From assembly GCA_020847555.1 (NCBI GenBank), contig JADLBT010000518.1:1-11934 (forward strand): a DNA stretch of 11,934 nucleotides, in the 5' to 3' direction. The notes under the pieces were generated by a model, which saw only the letters and a program-made list of their open reading frames with translations, did not search any database and was not told where the DNA came from. The stretch comes from Gemmataceae bacterium. GTDB lineage: Bacteria; Planctomycetota; Planctomycetia; Gemmatales; Gemmataceae. Below are positions 5,619 through 11,934 of the stretch, piece after piece; position 1 is the stretch's first letter; each line of letters opens with the position of its first letter. The position numbers were made by a program, and so were the translations under genes.

Positions 5619-5947
5619 GGTGTCCTCTGCTCCGGAACGTGTGCCCACGGCGATGCAGGTCGCTGCTGCCTCCGCACCTCTTCGGCCAACTCGCCAACCA
5701 CGTCCTCGACAGCGTCGAACCGTTCGCCCAGCGCGTCGAGGCGCCTGTCGTGCTTCGCCTGCGCGTCGGTGAACGCACCAATGAGCCGCGCGTTTTGTCC
5801 GCGGAATGTGCGGACCAGCCGGCGCTGTTTTCGGTCGGCCCAGCGCAAGACGAGGTACAGGCTCCCGATGTTGGCGAGTGCGAAAACGGCCACAACTGCC
5901 GCGTCGCGGCCTCCGTGGGTCAGGATCTGACTGACGATCTCTCCCAC
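5615..5947 (-). CDS. Small single-span membrane protein with coiled coil (110 aa)
   Basis: GTG 5947 is chosen because AGGAG stands seven bases upstream; the double ATG at 5989/5986 lacks a ribosome site. Residues 14-35 (RDAAVVAVFALANIGSLYLV) form one transmembrane helix, followed by a basic patch (RWADRKQRRLVRTFR) that should stay cytoplasmic. Residues 58-92 form an amphipathic, probably coiled-coil helix (LDALGERFDAVEDVVGELAE). The tail is Pro-rich. No family is recognised. Being first in a run of membrane proteins around a peptidase gene, it could be a holin, antiholin or i-spanin-like partner. Its TGA overlaps the next ATG by four bases. Confidence 0.65.
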   Translation of the reverse strand: MGEIVSQILTHGGRDAAVVAVFALANIGSLYLVLRWADRKQRRLVRTFRGQNARLIGAFTDAQAKHDRRLDALGERFDAVEDVVGELAEEVRRQQRPASPWAHVPEQRTP

Positions 5948-6019
5948 GGCGCGGCTCCTGCGAGGGTGCCTTGATACTAAAATCATCATGCCACGGAAGG
6001 TAGGGCGGGAAGAACTGGA

Positions 6020-6859
6020 TCAGGGCGCAATCAACAGATGGATGGCGGGGAAGTAGTTGCTACCCTTGTTCTCGACGGCCTCTACCGTCTCGGGGAAGGC
6101 GGCCGGGAAGGCGTCGAGCGGATCGACCGCCGCACTGCTTCTCCAGCCGGCCGTGTAACCGCTGGCGTTGAACGCCGAGGGGATGGTTTTCCCCAGGATG
6201 GTCGCGTCCGGCAAGATGTAGTGCAGTCCCGGCAGCGTGGCGGCGTTGCTGTCGAGGGCACAGGCGGCGAAGTGCAGAACGTCGGGATCGAGGGCAGCCG
6301 GTCTCTCCAGCTCGAAAACCCGCAGATTGGAGCCGGAGTCGGTCCCGACGGCCTGCACGCCGGCATCGACCAGCAGACTCAGCGGGCGCAGGTCGTCGTC
6401 GCTGGTGGCGGTATAGATGCCCAGCCGGACGAAGCCGGCCACGCGGTCCTTGTTGCGGATGAACCCCATGTGCGTCAGGGTGCCGCCGCGCGGTGTGATG
6501 AACGGCACCGCAAGCATGCCGGACAGCAACGTCACGAATGCGTCCTCATCGCTGCCGACAGGGTTGGTGAAGTAGGTCGAGGTGCTGACCAGTCCGGCCA
6601 CCTGCCACGGGTAGAGTCCCGGGTAGGTGATCGCGGGGAAGTTGGGGTCCTCCCCGGTGTAGTGCCGCCAGTAGAAGAGGTCCTTGCGGGGCGGGCTGGG
6701 CTTCTTCGCGGGTGCCAGGGCAATGCCGTGCGGCGTCCACCAGGCGCCGGGGAGGTCCATCGCCGCGAGTCTCGCGGCATCCTCGGCCTGGCGTCGCAGC
6801 TCGCCGGCGTCGAGCTGGCCGTGTTCGTTGACGATGCGGTAGGGATCGGCGGGTCTCAC
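6020..6859 (-). CDS. Tail protein with jelly-roll-like receptor-binding segment (279 aa)
   Basis: Start taken at GTG 6859, one base after the upstream stop; sequence further upstream in this frame is a low-complexity shadow of the preceding gene. Residues 1-60 are helical and charged. A middle part rich in Tyr, Trp and Pro (FYWRHYTGEDPNFPAITYPG) leads into a beta domain at about 110-205: FITPRGGTLTHMGFIRN, then VRLGIYTATSDDDLRPLSLL, then DPDVLHFAAC. The order 'GTLT.MGF..., VRLGIY.A.S...P..LLVDAG..., L.FAA' is what I associate with jelly-roll modules of phage tail fibres and receptor-binding proteins. It is the last tail-type gene before the lysis-like genes, the usual place for host-recognition proteins. 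Function is inferred from that pattern and position. Confidence 0.6.
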   Translation of the reverse strand: MRPADPYRIVNEHGQLDAGELRRQAEDAARLAAMDLPGAWWTPHGIALAPAKKPSPPRKDLFYWRHYTGEDPNFPAITYPGLYPWQVAGLVSTSTYFTNPVGSDEDAFVTLLSGMLAVPFITPRGGTLTHMGFIRNKDRVAGFVRLGIYTATSDDDLRPLSLLVDAGVQAVGTDSGSNLRVFELERPAALDPDVLHFAACALDSNAATLPGLHYILPDATILGKTIPSAFNASGYTAGWRSSAAVDPLDAFPAAFPETVEAVENKGSNYFPAIHLLIAP

Positions 6860-6860
6860 G

Positions 6861-7979
6861 TCACTGGAACTCCACGGGAATGGGCGGGAAAAACAGCACG
6901 TCGAACAGGGCTTCCTTGTAGGGCGTGTCCGCATCCGGAGTGCCGTCGCGGGTGACGAGGTTGAAGTCGCCGTCGGCATCCGGCAGCTTGTTCCATCCGG
7001 TGGGCCGATAAAGGAAGACGTAGGTGATGTCGTACGTCCGCGCCCCGGTGAGCGAACGCGGGTTGAGTTTGACCTGTGGGGCCTGGCAGAGCAGCGTGCC
7101 GGGCGGGTAGGTCCTGGCCCCCTTGGCGCCGTCGAACGGCTCCTTGTTGACCTTGCCCTCGCAGCTGGAAATGGCATCGTCGGGGACCACCGGGACGCTG
7201 TGCCAGGTGTAGCGCAGCGCTCCGGTGGGGAACAGGAGCTGCACGGCGTTCTCGGGCACTGAGGCTCCCGAGAACTTGCCCTCGGCCCACTTGAAGGCCA
7301 GGCCCGGCAGCGGGATGGCGTTGACCGCGTAGGTGCGCTCGCGGGTGACGTACCGCTGCAACTCGTAAGGCACGGTCGGGAACTTGCCGTGCATGTCGAG
7401 CAGTTCCTGGTCCGTGCGCACGGTGTAGGGCAGGCTGCGGTACGTCACCTGCACCTTGCAGGTGTTCTGGTCGGAGTTGCTGCTGCGGTCGATGTACCAC
7501 AGCTTGCCGGCGATGATCTTGTGGCCCACGACGTCACCGAGTTCGTTTCGCTCCTCGTCCAGGAGCGGCTCCTCGAAAATGGCGCCGCCGGCCGGCGTCA
7601 CCTCGGCCTCGGTGGCGTAGAGCCAGGGGTACTCCGGGTGCTGCGCGGGGACCACCCGGGCCATCGAGCCGTACCCCGTCGGCGCCTCGGGCTCGACGAT
7701 CCTCTCCGACCCCAGCACCCACTCGACGAATGCGGCCCTCTCGCCCCAGGCGCCGATGTAGACCTCGGTGATCTGCTGCTCGTCCTTGCGCCAGCGCTCG
7801 CGGTGACCGTCGGCCAGGACGAACGACACCGGCTTCAGGGCGAGCTTGGCCCTGTCCAGTCCGATGCCGCTGTGGTCCCTGGACTCAATGCGAGAGGTCG
7901 GACCGACGGACTCGATCTTGCCACCCTTGTCGATGTCGAAGAAGTCATCGGGGTCGATGGGGTCGTCTCCGATAGGCAC
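6861..7979 (-). CDS. Distal tail / baseplate-position protein of unknown family (372 aa)
   Basis: GTG 7979 has AGGAG seven bases upstream, and the gene begins 25 bases after the tape measure stop. I do not recognise a family. The first 50 residues are acidic and probably extended (PIGDDPIDPDDFFDID). The rest is beta-rich with many aromatic residues, for example EVYIGAWGERAAFVEWVLG, IAGKLWYIDRSSNSDQNTCK, YTVRTDQELLDMHGKFP and YDITYVFLYRPTGWNKLPD, and the end is hydrophobic (VLFFPPIPVEF). There is no signal peptide or membrane span. In siphophages the gene after the tape measure normally encodes the distal tail protein, so a tail-tip or hub role is a reasonable inference. The next start lies one base after its stop (TGA-C-GTG). 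Confidence 0.6.
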   Translation of the reverse strand: MPIGDDPIDPDDFFDIDKGGKIESVGPTSRIESRDHSGIGLDRAKLALKPVSFVLADGHRERWRKDEQQITEVYIGAWGERAAFVEWVLGSERIVEPEAPTGYGSMARVVPAQHPEYPWLYATEAEVTPAGGAIFEEPLLDEERNELGDVVGHKIIAGKLWYIDRSSNSDQNTCKVQVTYRSLPYTVRTDQELLDMHGKFPTVPYELQRYVTRERTYAVNAIPLPGLAFKWAEGKFSGASVPENAVQLLFPTGALRYTWHSVPVVPDDAISSCEGKVNKEPFDGAKGARTYPPGTLLCQAPQVKLNPRSLTGARTYDITYVFLYRPTGWNKLPDADGDFNLVTRDGTPDADTPYKEALFDVLFFPPIPVEFQ

Positions 7980-8004
7980 GGTCGTTCTCCTGGTTCGGGG
8001 TCGA

Positions 8005-9966
8005 TCACTTCACGGCCGGCTTCTGTCCCGCGATAGCCTTCTTGATCTCCTTTTGCTCCTGCAGTTGCTTCTCGCCCAGCTCGATCATCTTGTCCTCGGA
8101 ACTCCGCACCCCAGCCGTGGCCATAATCGATGCCTTGGCCAGCCGCTCCCAGTGTGACTCCACGCCCTCGAAGCCGCCGGCGGCTCGCGGCAGCTCGCCG
8201 CGCTGGCCGCCGTCGCCCTTTTTCGGCATGTCGAGCTTCGGCAGGGGTTTGCTCAGTTTCGCGATGGTGGCGTCAAACTTCTTCGCCAACTTGTCGAACA
8301 CCTCACCGATGAACTGCACCACCGGACCGAACACGGCCGCCAGCGCCTGCGCGATCTGCTGGAAAAACCCCAGCAAACCGCCTGCTTCGGCTGCGATGCC
8401 CTCGAACAGCGCCTGTACCGCGGACAGCACGGACTCGTAAATCGCCAGCGCGAAGCGCACGATCTCCTGACCGACCTGCTGGAGCATCTCTCCGACGACG
8501 ATGATCGCTCCGCCCAGGACCTTGAAACCGTAGGTGATGCCATCGATGACGGGCACGGCATAGCTCATGACGCTGGCTACTGCTGGGACAAAGGCACTCA
8601 GCAGGTAGGAGACTACTCCGGCGACAGCCACCTGAACGGCCAGGTAGAACTGGATCAAGGGAGTGATGCAACGCACGAGGGCCGCATAGATGTCGGCAAT
8701 GACGGTACCCAGCGGCGCGAGTGCCTGAACCATCTGCGACCAGGTGCCGGCCAGCGTCAGCATCAGCGGTGCAATGCCGGCAAACGCACCCCGCAAAGCC
8801 GCGCCGACCGTTCGCGCCATCTGCATCAGCGTGGGCAGGAGCGCCCCGACTGCTGCCAGCACGGCCCGAAACGCCTCCTGGGCAAATGCCGCCACCGGCT
8901 CGAACGCCGTGCCGAGTTGCTCGACCACCTCCCAGAGTTGCGTCAGCAGGGGCCGCGCTGACTCCCACAGTCCCAGGAAGCCCTGCCGACCGACCTCGGT
9001 GCCGGCGCCCAGCGCCACCACGGCCGTGGCGATGCCGCCCAGGAGCGGCAGGATGCCGCCCGAGGCAATGCCCGTTGCCGTGGCCAGGCTGTACATGCTG
9101 GTGATCACGCCCCCGATGGCGGAGATCACTCGCGGCGCGATCGCCACCACGGTCAGCGCCGCCGCTCCCGCCATGACCCAGCGGGCGACGTTTTCGCGCT
9201 GCGCGTCGGTCAGGCTGCGCAGTTTCTCGACGACCTGCCCAACTACCTCCACCAACTTGCGCAACTCCGGCCCGAACAGTCCGGCGACAACCGCGTTGAG
9301 TTGCTGAAACTGCAGCTGCAGCGTCTGGCCGACGGCGCTGGCCCCCAGGCCGGCGCGGACGTAGCCCTCGACGGCACGGGCAGCCTGGAAGCCGAGCGAC
9401 ACCACGGTCAGCGTGCCGAGGTGCTGCACGCCCTGTGCGACCTGCTGCAGCGTGCCCTGCAGACCCTTCAAATCGCGGTCGAGTCCCTTGGTCTTTTCTC
9501 CGCTTTTATGCTGCTCCTCGCCCATGTCCCTGGCGGCCCTGGTGCCCTTGACCCCCAGCCACTCCTGGAGTTGTTTGCCGAGTTTCTCGACCAGGGCGCG
9601 GTACTGCTCGGTGCCGTCCCGCAGTGCGGCGAGAACGGCGCCCAGGGCGCGGCCCGACGCGGAGCCCTCGCCGGCGAGGGCTCCGCGAGCGGCATCGCCC
9701 ACGGCGTCCAGGTCGTTCTGCAGCGAGGACGTATGGGTCCGGGTGTCACCGAGTGCGTCCTGCACGCCGCCGAGTGCGTCCTGCACCTCGGCCATCGCCG
9801 TGCCGGCCTGCGTGCCGATCGACGCGGCAGCCGTCGCGCCGGCGGCGCTGAAGGCGTCGCGCAGCCCCTGTAGCCCGGCCAGCGCACCGTCGATCGCGGC
9901 CCCGATCTCCTCCATCCCCTTCGCCGCGAACACCACGTTCATCGTGGACAGTACCTGGTCGAGCAT
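8005..9966 (-). CDS. Tape measure protein (653 aa)
   Basis: Its ATG directly abuts the TAA of the chaperone fusion (TAAATG). It is the largest gene in the window and shows tape measure architecture: an Ala/Gly-rich, strongly helical N-terminal half (coiled-coil segments about residues 15-90 and 110-185), hydrophobic possibly membrane-inserting segments around 264-320 and 420-495, and a charged C-terminus (ELGEKQLQEQKEIKKAI). Such proteins set tail length, fill the tube lumen and can help DNA cross the host membrane. With about 0.15 nm of tail per residue the tail would be near 100 nm, an inference from length alone. A tandem duplication VQDALGGVQDALGD lies at residues 61-74. No lysozyme or peptidase domain is recognisable. 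Confidence 0.93.
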   Translation of the reverse strand: MLDQVLSTMNVVFAAKGMEEIGAAIDGALAGLQGLRDAFSAAGATAAASIGTQAGTAMAEVQDALGGVQDALGDTRTHTSSLQNDLDAVGDAARGALAGEGSASGRALGAVLAALRDGTEQYRALVEKLGKQLQEWLGVKGTRAARDMGEEQHKSGEKTKGLDRDLKGLQGTLQQVAQGVQHLGTLTVVSLGFQAARAVEGYVRAGLGASAVGQTLQLQFQQLNAVVAGLFGPELRKLVEVVGQVVEKLRSLTDAQRENVARWVMAGAAALTVVAIAPRVISAIGGVITSMYSLATATGIASGGILPLLGGIATAVVALGAGTEVGRQGFLGLWESARPLLTQLWEVVEQLGTAFEPVAAFAQEAFRAVLAAVGALLPTLMQMARTVGAALRGAFAGIAPLMLTLAGTWSQMVQALAPLGTVIADIYAALVRCITPLIQFYLAVQVAVAGVVSYLLSAFVPAVASVMSYAVPVIDGITYGFKVLGGAIIVVGEMLQQVGQEIVRFALAIYESVLSAVQALFEGIAAEAGGLLGFFQQIAQALAAVFGPVVQFIGEVFDKLAKKFDATIAKLSKPLPKLDMPKKGDGGQRGELPRAAGGFEGVESHWERLAKASIMATAGVRSSEDKMIELGEKQLQEQKEIKKAIAGQKPAVK

Positions 9967-10661
9967 TTACCGGCCCCTCTCGTACTCGAATCTTTGGCGT
10001 GGGGTCATCGACTTGAGGCGGGCGACGTGGGCCCAGACGGCGGCGTGTCCGACGGCGTCAGCCCCGCGGGGTGGAGTTCGCTTTTCCAGGTCGTCGTCGA
10101 GAGCGACGGCCAATTCGGGCAGGGTGAGACGCCGCACCTCCCAGGGCCGGAGCCGGGCGCGCCCGTGCAGCAATCGGCGGTAGATGGCGTACCAGTCGGG
10201 GCGCTGCCTTACGGGGGCAGCGCCCCCGAGTCGTTTGGGATGGGACCTCCGACGGACCCGGAGGAGGTCTGCAGCGTCTCCCGCACCCGGACCCAGCCGA
10301 GTTGTGCGGCGACGGCCTGGACGTCGGTCAGCGTCGCCTCGGGGTGGTGGGTCTGCAAGGCCAGCAGCAGCAATTGCAGGGATCCGCGAACGGTCTGCTG
10401 GTAGCGCTGCAGCAGCGGGTCGGCATAGTCCATGAGGCGCAGGGCGTCGCGCCGCCCGCGGGCCTCCTTGATCATCTCCAGGGCGATCTCCTTCGGCACC
10501 CTGTCGATCAGCCGCTCGAGGCCGTCGAAGGGGTCGCCTTCCTGCTGCTGCACCCAGTCGCGGAAGCGCTCCAGCACGCCGACGTCGATGCGGCCGACGG
10601 TCCAGGTCTTGCCGGCCGCGACGACTGCCGTCTCGCGGCCGGGGTCGAAATCAGCGGACAT
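9967..10661 (-). CDS. Tail assembly chaperone, frameshifted long form (gpGT-like, about 231 aa)
   Basis: Translation of the first 143 residues in the short-form frame, a -1 slip on CCCAAAC (10239-10233), then 88 codons in the second frame to the TAA at 9967-9969. The second frame is open from the slip site and encodes RLGGAAPVRQRPDWYAIYRR, then LLHGRARLRPWEVRRLTLPE and a basic helical end finishing MTPRQRFEYERGR. The 'W..IYR.LLH...PWEV..LTL.EL' signature is typical of the T part of these chaperones. The second frame has no convincing independent ribosome site (its first start-like codon is a TTG at 10173), which favours frameshift expression. In lambda the long form binds both tape measure and tube subunits, and the short:long ratio matters for assembly. 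Confidence 0.82.
10198..10239 (-). promoter_or_regulatory. Programmed -1 ribosomal frameshift signal (slippery heptamer plus stem-loop)
   Basis: On the minus strand the heptamer C-CCA-AAC occupies 10239-10233 in the X-XXY-YYZ phase of the chaperone frame (codons CCA AAC at 10238-10233). After a 6-nt spacer (10232-10227) comes a perfect 11-bp stem: arms at 10226-10216 and 10208-10198, with a 7-nt loop that contains the zero-frame TAA. A shorter alternative hairpin (GGGGGC/GCCCCC with a GCT loop) overlaps the first arm. Slippery site, spacer length and stem all match known -1 signals. Confidence 0.88.
10209..10661 (-). CDS. Tail assembly chaperone, short form (gpG-like, 150 aa)
   Basis: ATG 10661 has CGGAG five bases upstream. 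The protein starts with a beta segment around a gene-typical 'GKTWTVGRID' and then is mainly helical: LERFRDWVQQQEGDPFDGLE, an 'EIALEMIKEARGRRDALRLMDYADPLLQRY' region and a leucine-rich helix around residues 93-103. It sits between the tail tube and tape measure genes, where siphophages encode the chaperone that coats the tape measure during tail assembly. The last residues (after Asn143) follow a slippery CCCAAAC, and the stop lies in the loop of a strong hairpin, so this is the zero-frame product of a G/GT pair. The fold is inferred; the genetic arrangement is seen directly. Confidence 0.85.
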   Translation of the reverse strand: MSADFDPGRETAVVAAGKTWTVGRIDVGVLERFRDWVQQQEGDPFDGLERLIDRVPKEIALEMIKEARGRRDALRLMDYADPLLQRYQQTVRGSLQLLLLALQTHHPEATLTDVQAVAAQLGWVRVRETLQTSSGSVGGPIPNDSGALPP

Positions 10662-10673
10662 GCGGACTCCGTG

Positions 10674-11087
10674 TCAGGCCGCCGGGTAGACGAGGTCCCC
10701 GGCCAGCACGTTGTACTTGACGTCGAAGGAGAAGCGGACCTCGTTGCCGACGGCGGCCTCGTAGTGCAGTTTCTCGACGATGACCGGCACCTGCACCGCC
10801 TTGGTTGGCGTGATCTTCTGCAGGATGATGCCGCGCGTGCCCGGGCGAATGGACAGGGGTGCGTTGTGCGGCATGGCGTCGGCATCGAGGGCGCCGTTGA
10901 CCGTACCCGATACGTCGGTCTTGCCGGCGATGCGCGCCGTGCCGCCGTTGTGCGACGTCTGCGTCACGTCGAAGAGCTGCGCCATGATGTCGAGGTTGTG
11001 CCCCGTCACCGGAACCTCGGTGGAGGCCCCGCCGGCGGGCTGAAACGACACGCCAGCTTGCCAGCCGGCCACGAATGCGTCAGACAC
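10674..11087 (-). CDS. Major tail tube protein (137 aa)
   Basis: Start chosen at GTG 11087 because GGAGG sits six bases upstream; the TTG at 11102 would put that ribosome site inside the gene. The protein is rich in Thr, Val, Gly and Asn with alternating beta patterns: a strand-rich N-terminus (AGVSFQPAGG), the segment VTGHNLDIMAQLFDVTQT, a GTARIAGKTDVSGTVNG core, a long 'QVPVIVEKLHYEAAVGN' stretch and a closing beta hairpin (VRFSFDVKYN). This matches small siphophage tail tube subunits, which stack as hexamer rings around the tape measure. The position immediately before the chaperone pair and tape measure gene is the canonical tail tube slot. Assignment rests on size, composition and synteny. 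Confidence 0.72.
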   Translation of the reverse strand: MSDAFVAGWQAGVSFQPAGGASTEVPVTGHNLDIMAQLFDVTQTSHNGGTARIAGKTDVSGTVNGALDADAMPHNAPLSIRPGTRGIILQKITPTKAVQVPVIVEKLHYEAAVGNEVRFSFDVKYNVLAGDLVYPAA

Positions 11088-11256
11088 CGTGTACCTCCGC
11101 AATCGGCTTCACGAACCGCAGCAGAGTGCCGCAGTTGCACTGGATGCGTCCCTCGCCATCCACGCAGATCTGGAACCGACACCTGGGGCAACGGCCGCGC
11201 AGATACTCGTAGCCGCACTGCCGCCGCACTTCCCCGACCACGACCTGCTCGCTCAC
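11080..11256 (-). CDS. Small zinc-ribbon-like protein (58 aa)
   Basis: Begins at GTG 11256 within a GTGA overlap with the upstream stop and ends 8 bases into the tail tube gene, so it is wired into the operon at both ends. Six cysteines lie at residues 14, 23, 26, 31, 40 and 42, in the pattern C-x8-C-x2-C-x4-C-x8-C-x-C, with 'GRCPRCRFQIC' and 'IQCNCGTLLRF' as core knuckles. This resembles compact zinc ribbons such as the Mu Com-type translational regulators, in which a CPRC pair and a second Cys pair bind one zinc. I see no homology beyond the Cys pattern. Possible roles are RNA or DNA binding, or a structural zinc in a tail component. Another in-frame GTG about 18 bases upstream is possible but less attractive. 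Confidence 0.6.
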   Translation of the reverse strand: MSEQVVVGEVRRQCGYEYLRGRCPRCRFQICVDGEGRIQCNCGTLLRFVKPIAEVHGV

Positions 11257-11687
11257 GGCTCCGTTCGGCTGCTCCACGCTTCGCCCTCGAGGATGCCCCG
11301 CCAGACGTCCAGGCCCTCCTTGGTCGTCTCCTCCTGCTCCAGCCGTCCGGCGGCCAGGGGCAGCCAGCCGACGCACTTTGCCCCGCTGGGGTAGTTCAGT
11401 GTCATGCTCCGGTCGAACAGATCCAGCGCCCGCTTCAGCGCCTCCGACACCGCCGCCTTCTGGCCGCGGATGGTGATCGTCACCTTGCGCTTGTCGATGC
11501 GCTTGCCGCCCGTCATCCAGACGTGCTGTCCTGGGACGACGGCGACCTGGGCGTGGGTGCCGGGCTGCGGGCTCTTGAGCCTGCCGGCCTTGGGCGGGGC
11601 GTCCAGCAGCGCCGGCAGGAACTCCCGATCGGTCTGCCACCGCTCCCGTACCGCCGCCAGGGTGTCGCTGTCCACGTCCACGGCCAT
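11253..11687 (-). CDS. Putative tail terminator / minor tail protein (144 aa)
   Basis: Starts at ATG 11687; no strong Shine-Dalgarno is visible (a TTG at 11723 is an alternative). Residues about 60-95 look like an alpha/beta unit: basic strand segment KRKVTITI followed by helix AAVSEALKRALDLFD. The C-terminus (RLEQEETTKEGLDVWRGILE) is the acidic 'DVWRG.LEGE.W' ending I associate with small phage tail proteins encoded between the gp10-like gene and the tail tube gene. In lambda-like siphophages this slot holds the tail terminator, which caps the tube and joins it to the head, so that role is inferred mainly from position. Its stop overlaps the start of the next gene in a GTGA quadruplet, implying translational coupling. 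Confidence 0.55.
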   Translation of the reverse strand: MAVDVDSDTLAAVRERWQTDREFLPALLDAPPKAGRLKSPQPGTHAQVAVVPGQHVWMTGGKRIDKRKVTITIRGQKAAVSEALKRALDLFDRSMTLNYPSGAKCVGWLPLAAGRLEQEETTKEGLDVWRGILEGEAWSSRTEP

Positions 11688-11724
11688 GCCGGCAGTATGC
11701 CGCAGAGCCGCCGTGGGGAACAAA

Positions 11725-11934
11725 CTACCCGCGAGCGATGGCCTGCAACTGCTCCCGGTACTTCTCCAGGGTTGAGAGCAGAAATGGCCGCGCGGCCATG
11801 TTCTTCGTGCCCAGCTCCAGGGCCAGGCCGTAAGGGGCCTGCGCTGCCACCCCGACCACGCCGCGACTCTGCTCCCGATCCAGGCGGTACTGCACATGCC
11901 GCTGCAACCAGCCCGTGCGCTTCCGCGGCGGCTC
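11725..11934 (-). CDS. HK97 gp10-like head-tail / tail completion protein, C-terminal part (5' end outside window)
   Basis: Only the last 69 residues are present; the frame is open to the window edge and the real start lies beyond base 11934. The fragment begins EPPRKRTGWLQ and ends with LALELGTKNMAARPFLLSTLEK. A proline/arginine 'RTG.L' segment followed by 'ELGT..MAARPFL' is the typical C-terminal half of the HK97 gp10-like family, small proteins at the head-tail interface or tail completion step of siphoviruses. Position agrees: it is the first gene of the tail block, 37 bases upstream of a tail-terminator-like gene. Family membership rests on motif recognition, not a search. The N-terminal half cannot be judged. 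Confidence 0.75.
   Translation of the reverse strand, partial: EPPRKRTGWLQRHVQYRLDREQSRGVVGVAAQAPYGLALELGTKNMAARPFLLSTLEKYREQLQAIARG

Noticed and set aside
4366..5772. Long open frame on the plus strand opposite the peptidase and holin-like genes (also 3342-4553 and other long plus-strand frames)
   Set aside because: GC-rich antisense shadow: Arg/Pro/Ala/Gly-rich translation, no ribosome site, and the opposite strand encodes convincing proteins with motifs and coupled starts.
5948..6019. AT-richer patch (minus strand ATGATGATTTTAGTATCAAGG region) as a promoter for the lysis-like genes
   Set aside because: A TAGTAT-like element is present but no matching -35 element at proper distance can be seen; not enough to call.
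6860..7177. N-terminal extension of the receptor-binding-like protein
   Set aside because: The extension is Arg/Ser/Pro low-complexity sequence lying over the 372-residue gene; the GTG one base after that gene's stop is a better start.
11688..11897. N-terminal extension of the tail terminator-like protein
   Set aside because: It overlaps the gp10-like C-terminus in another frame and has Trp/Arg-rich shadow composition.
1..11934. tRNA, rRNA, CRISPR arrays, insertion sequences, integrase or attachment sites
   Set aside because: Looked for on both strands; no cloverleaf, regularly spaced repeats, transposase or recombinase motifs seen.

Overview
The window is a GC-rich stretch (roughly two thirds G+C by eye) in which every gene I can support lies on the minus strand, so the biology reads from base 11934 down to base 1. 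The genes are packed almost end to end, often with 1-10 base stop/start overlaps and purine-rich ribosome binding sites. The layout is the late (structural and lysis) operon of a tailed phage or prophage with a long, non-contractile (siphovirus-type) tail. The host cannot be read with certainty. The GC content, the many small exported proteins and a recurring Cys motif (DCPDGRCP) make a planctomycete-like host my best guess, but that is inference.

Tail module (11934-6020). In transcription order: the end of an HK97 gp10-like head-tail/tail-completion protein, a putative tail terminator, a 58-residue zinc-ribbon protein, the tail tube protein, the tail assembly chaperone pair, the tape measure protein, a 372-residue distal tail protein of unknown family, and a 279-residue protein with a jelly-roll-like receptor-binding segment. 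The chaperone pair carries a well-formed programmed -1 frameshift signal: slippery heptamer CCCAAAC in the correct phase, a 6-nt spacer, and a perfect 11-bp stem whose loop contains the zero-frame stop. The shift gives a 231-residue fusion alongside the 150-residue short form.

Lysis-like module (5947-4203). Two small membrane proteins, a cysteine peptidase-like protein (CGPTAVAN and GGHAV motifs) and a further small holin-like membrane protein follow one another. Holins plus a peptidase endolysin is the natural reading, although the enzyme could instead be virion-associated.

Accessory module (4206-972). This holds a collagen-like Gly-X-Y protein with a lipobox-like N-terminus, two small soluble unknowns (the second overlapping the next gene out of phase), a single-span membrane protein, a secreted trypsin-like serine protease, one or two very small coupled frames (one lipoprotein-like), a signal-anchored coiled-coil protein and an exported 189-residue protein. 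Several look destined for the envelope or outside, so the block resembles prophage cargo or a lysis/envelope-exit set rather than tail parts.

Left end (971-1). A 308-base non-coding gap with two strong hairpins separates the operon from one last hypothetical gene (663-118), which itself contains an 18-bp perfect inverted repeat. Bases 1-117 hold no gene I can support. No tRNA, rRNA, CRISPR array, insertion sequence, integrase or attachment site is visible.
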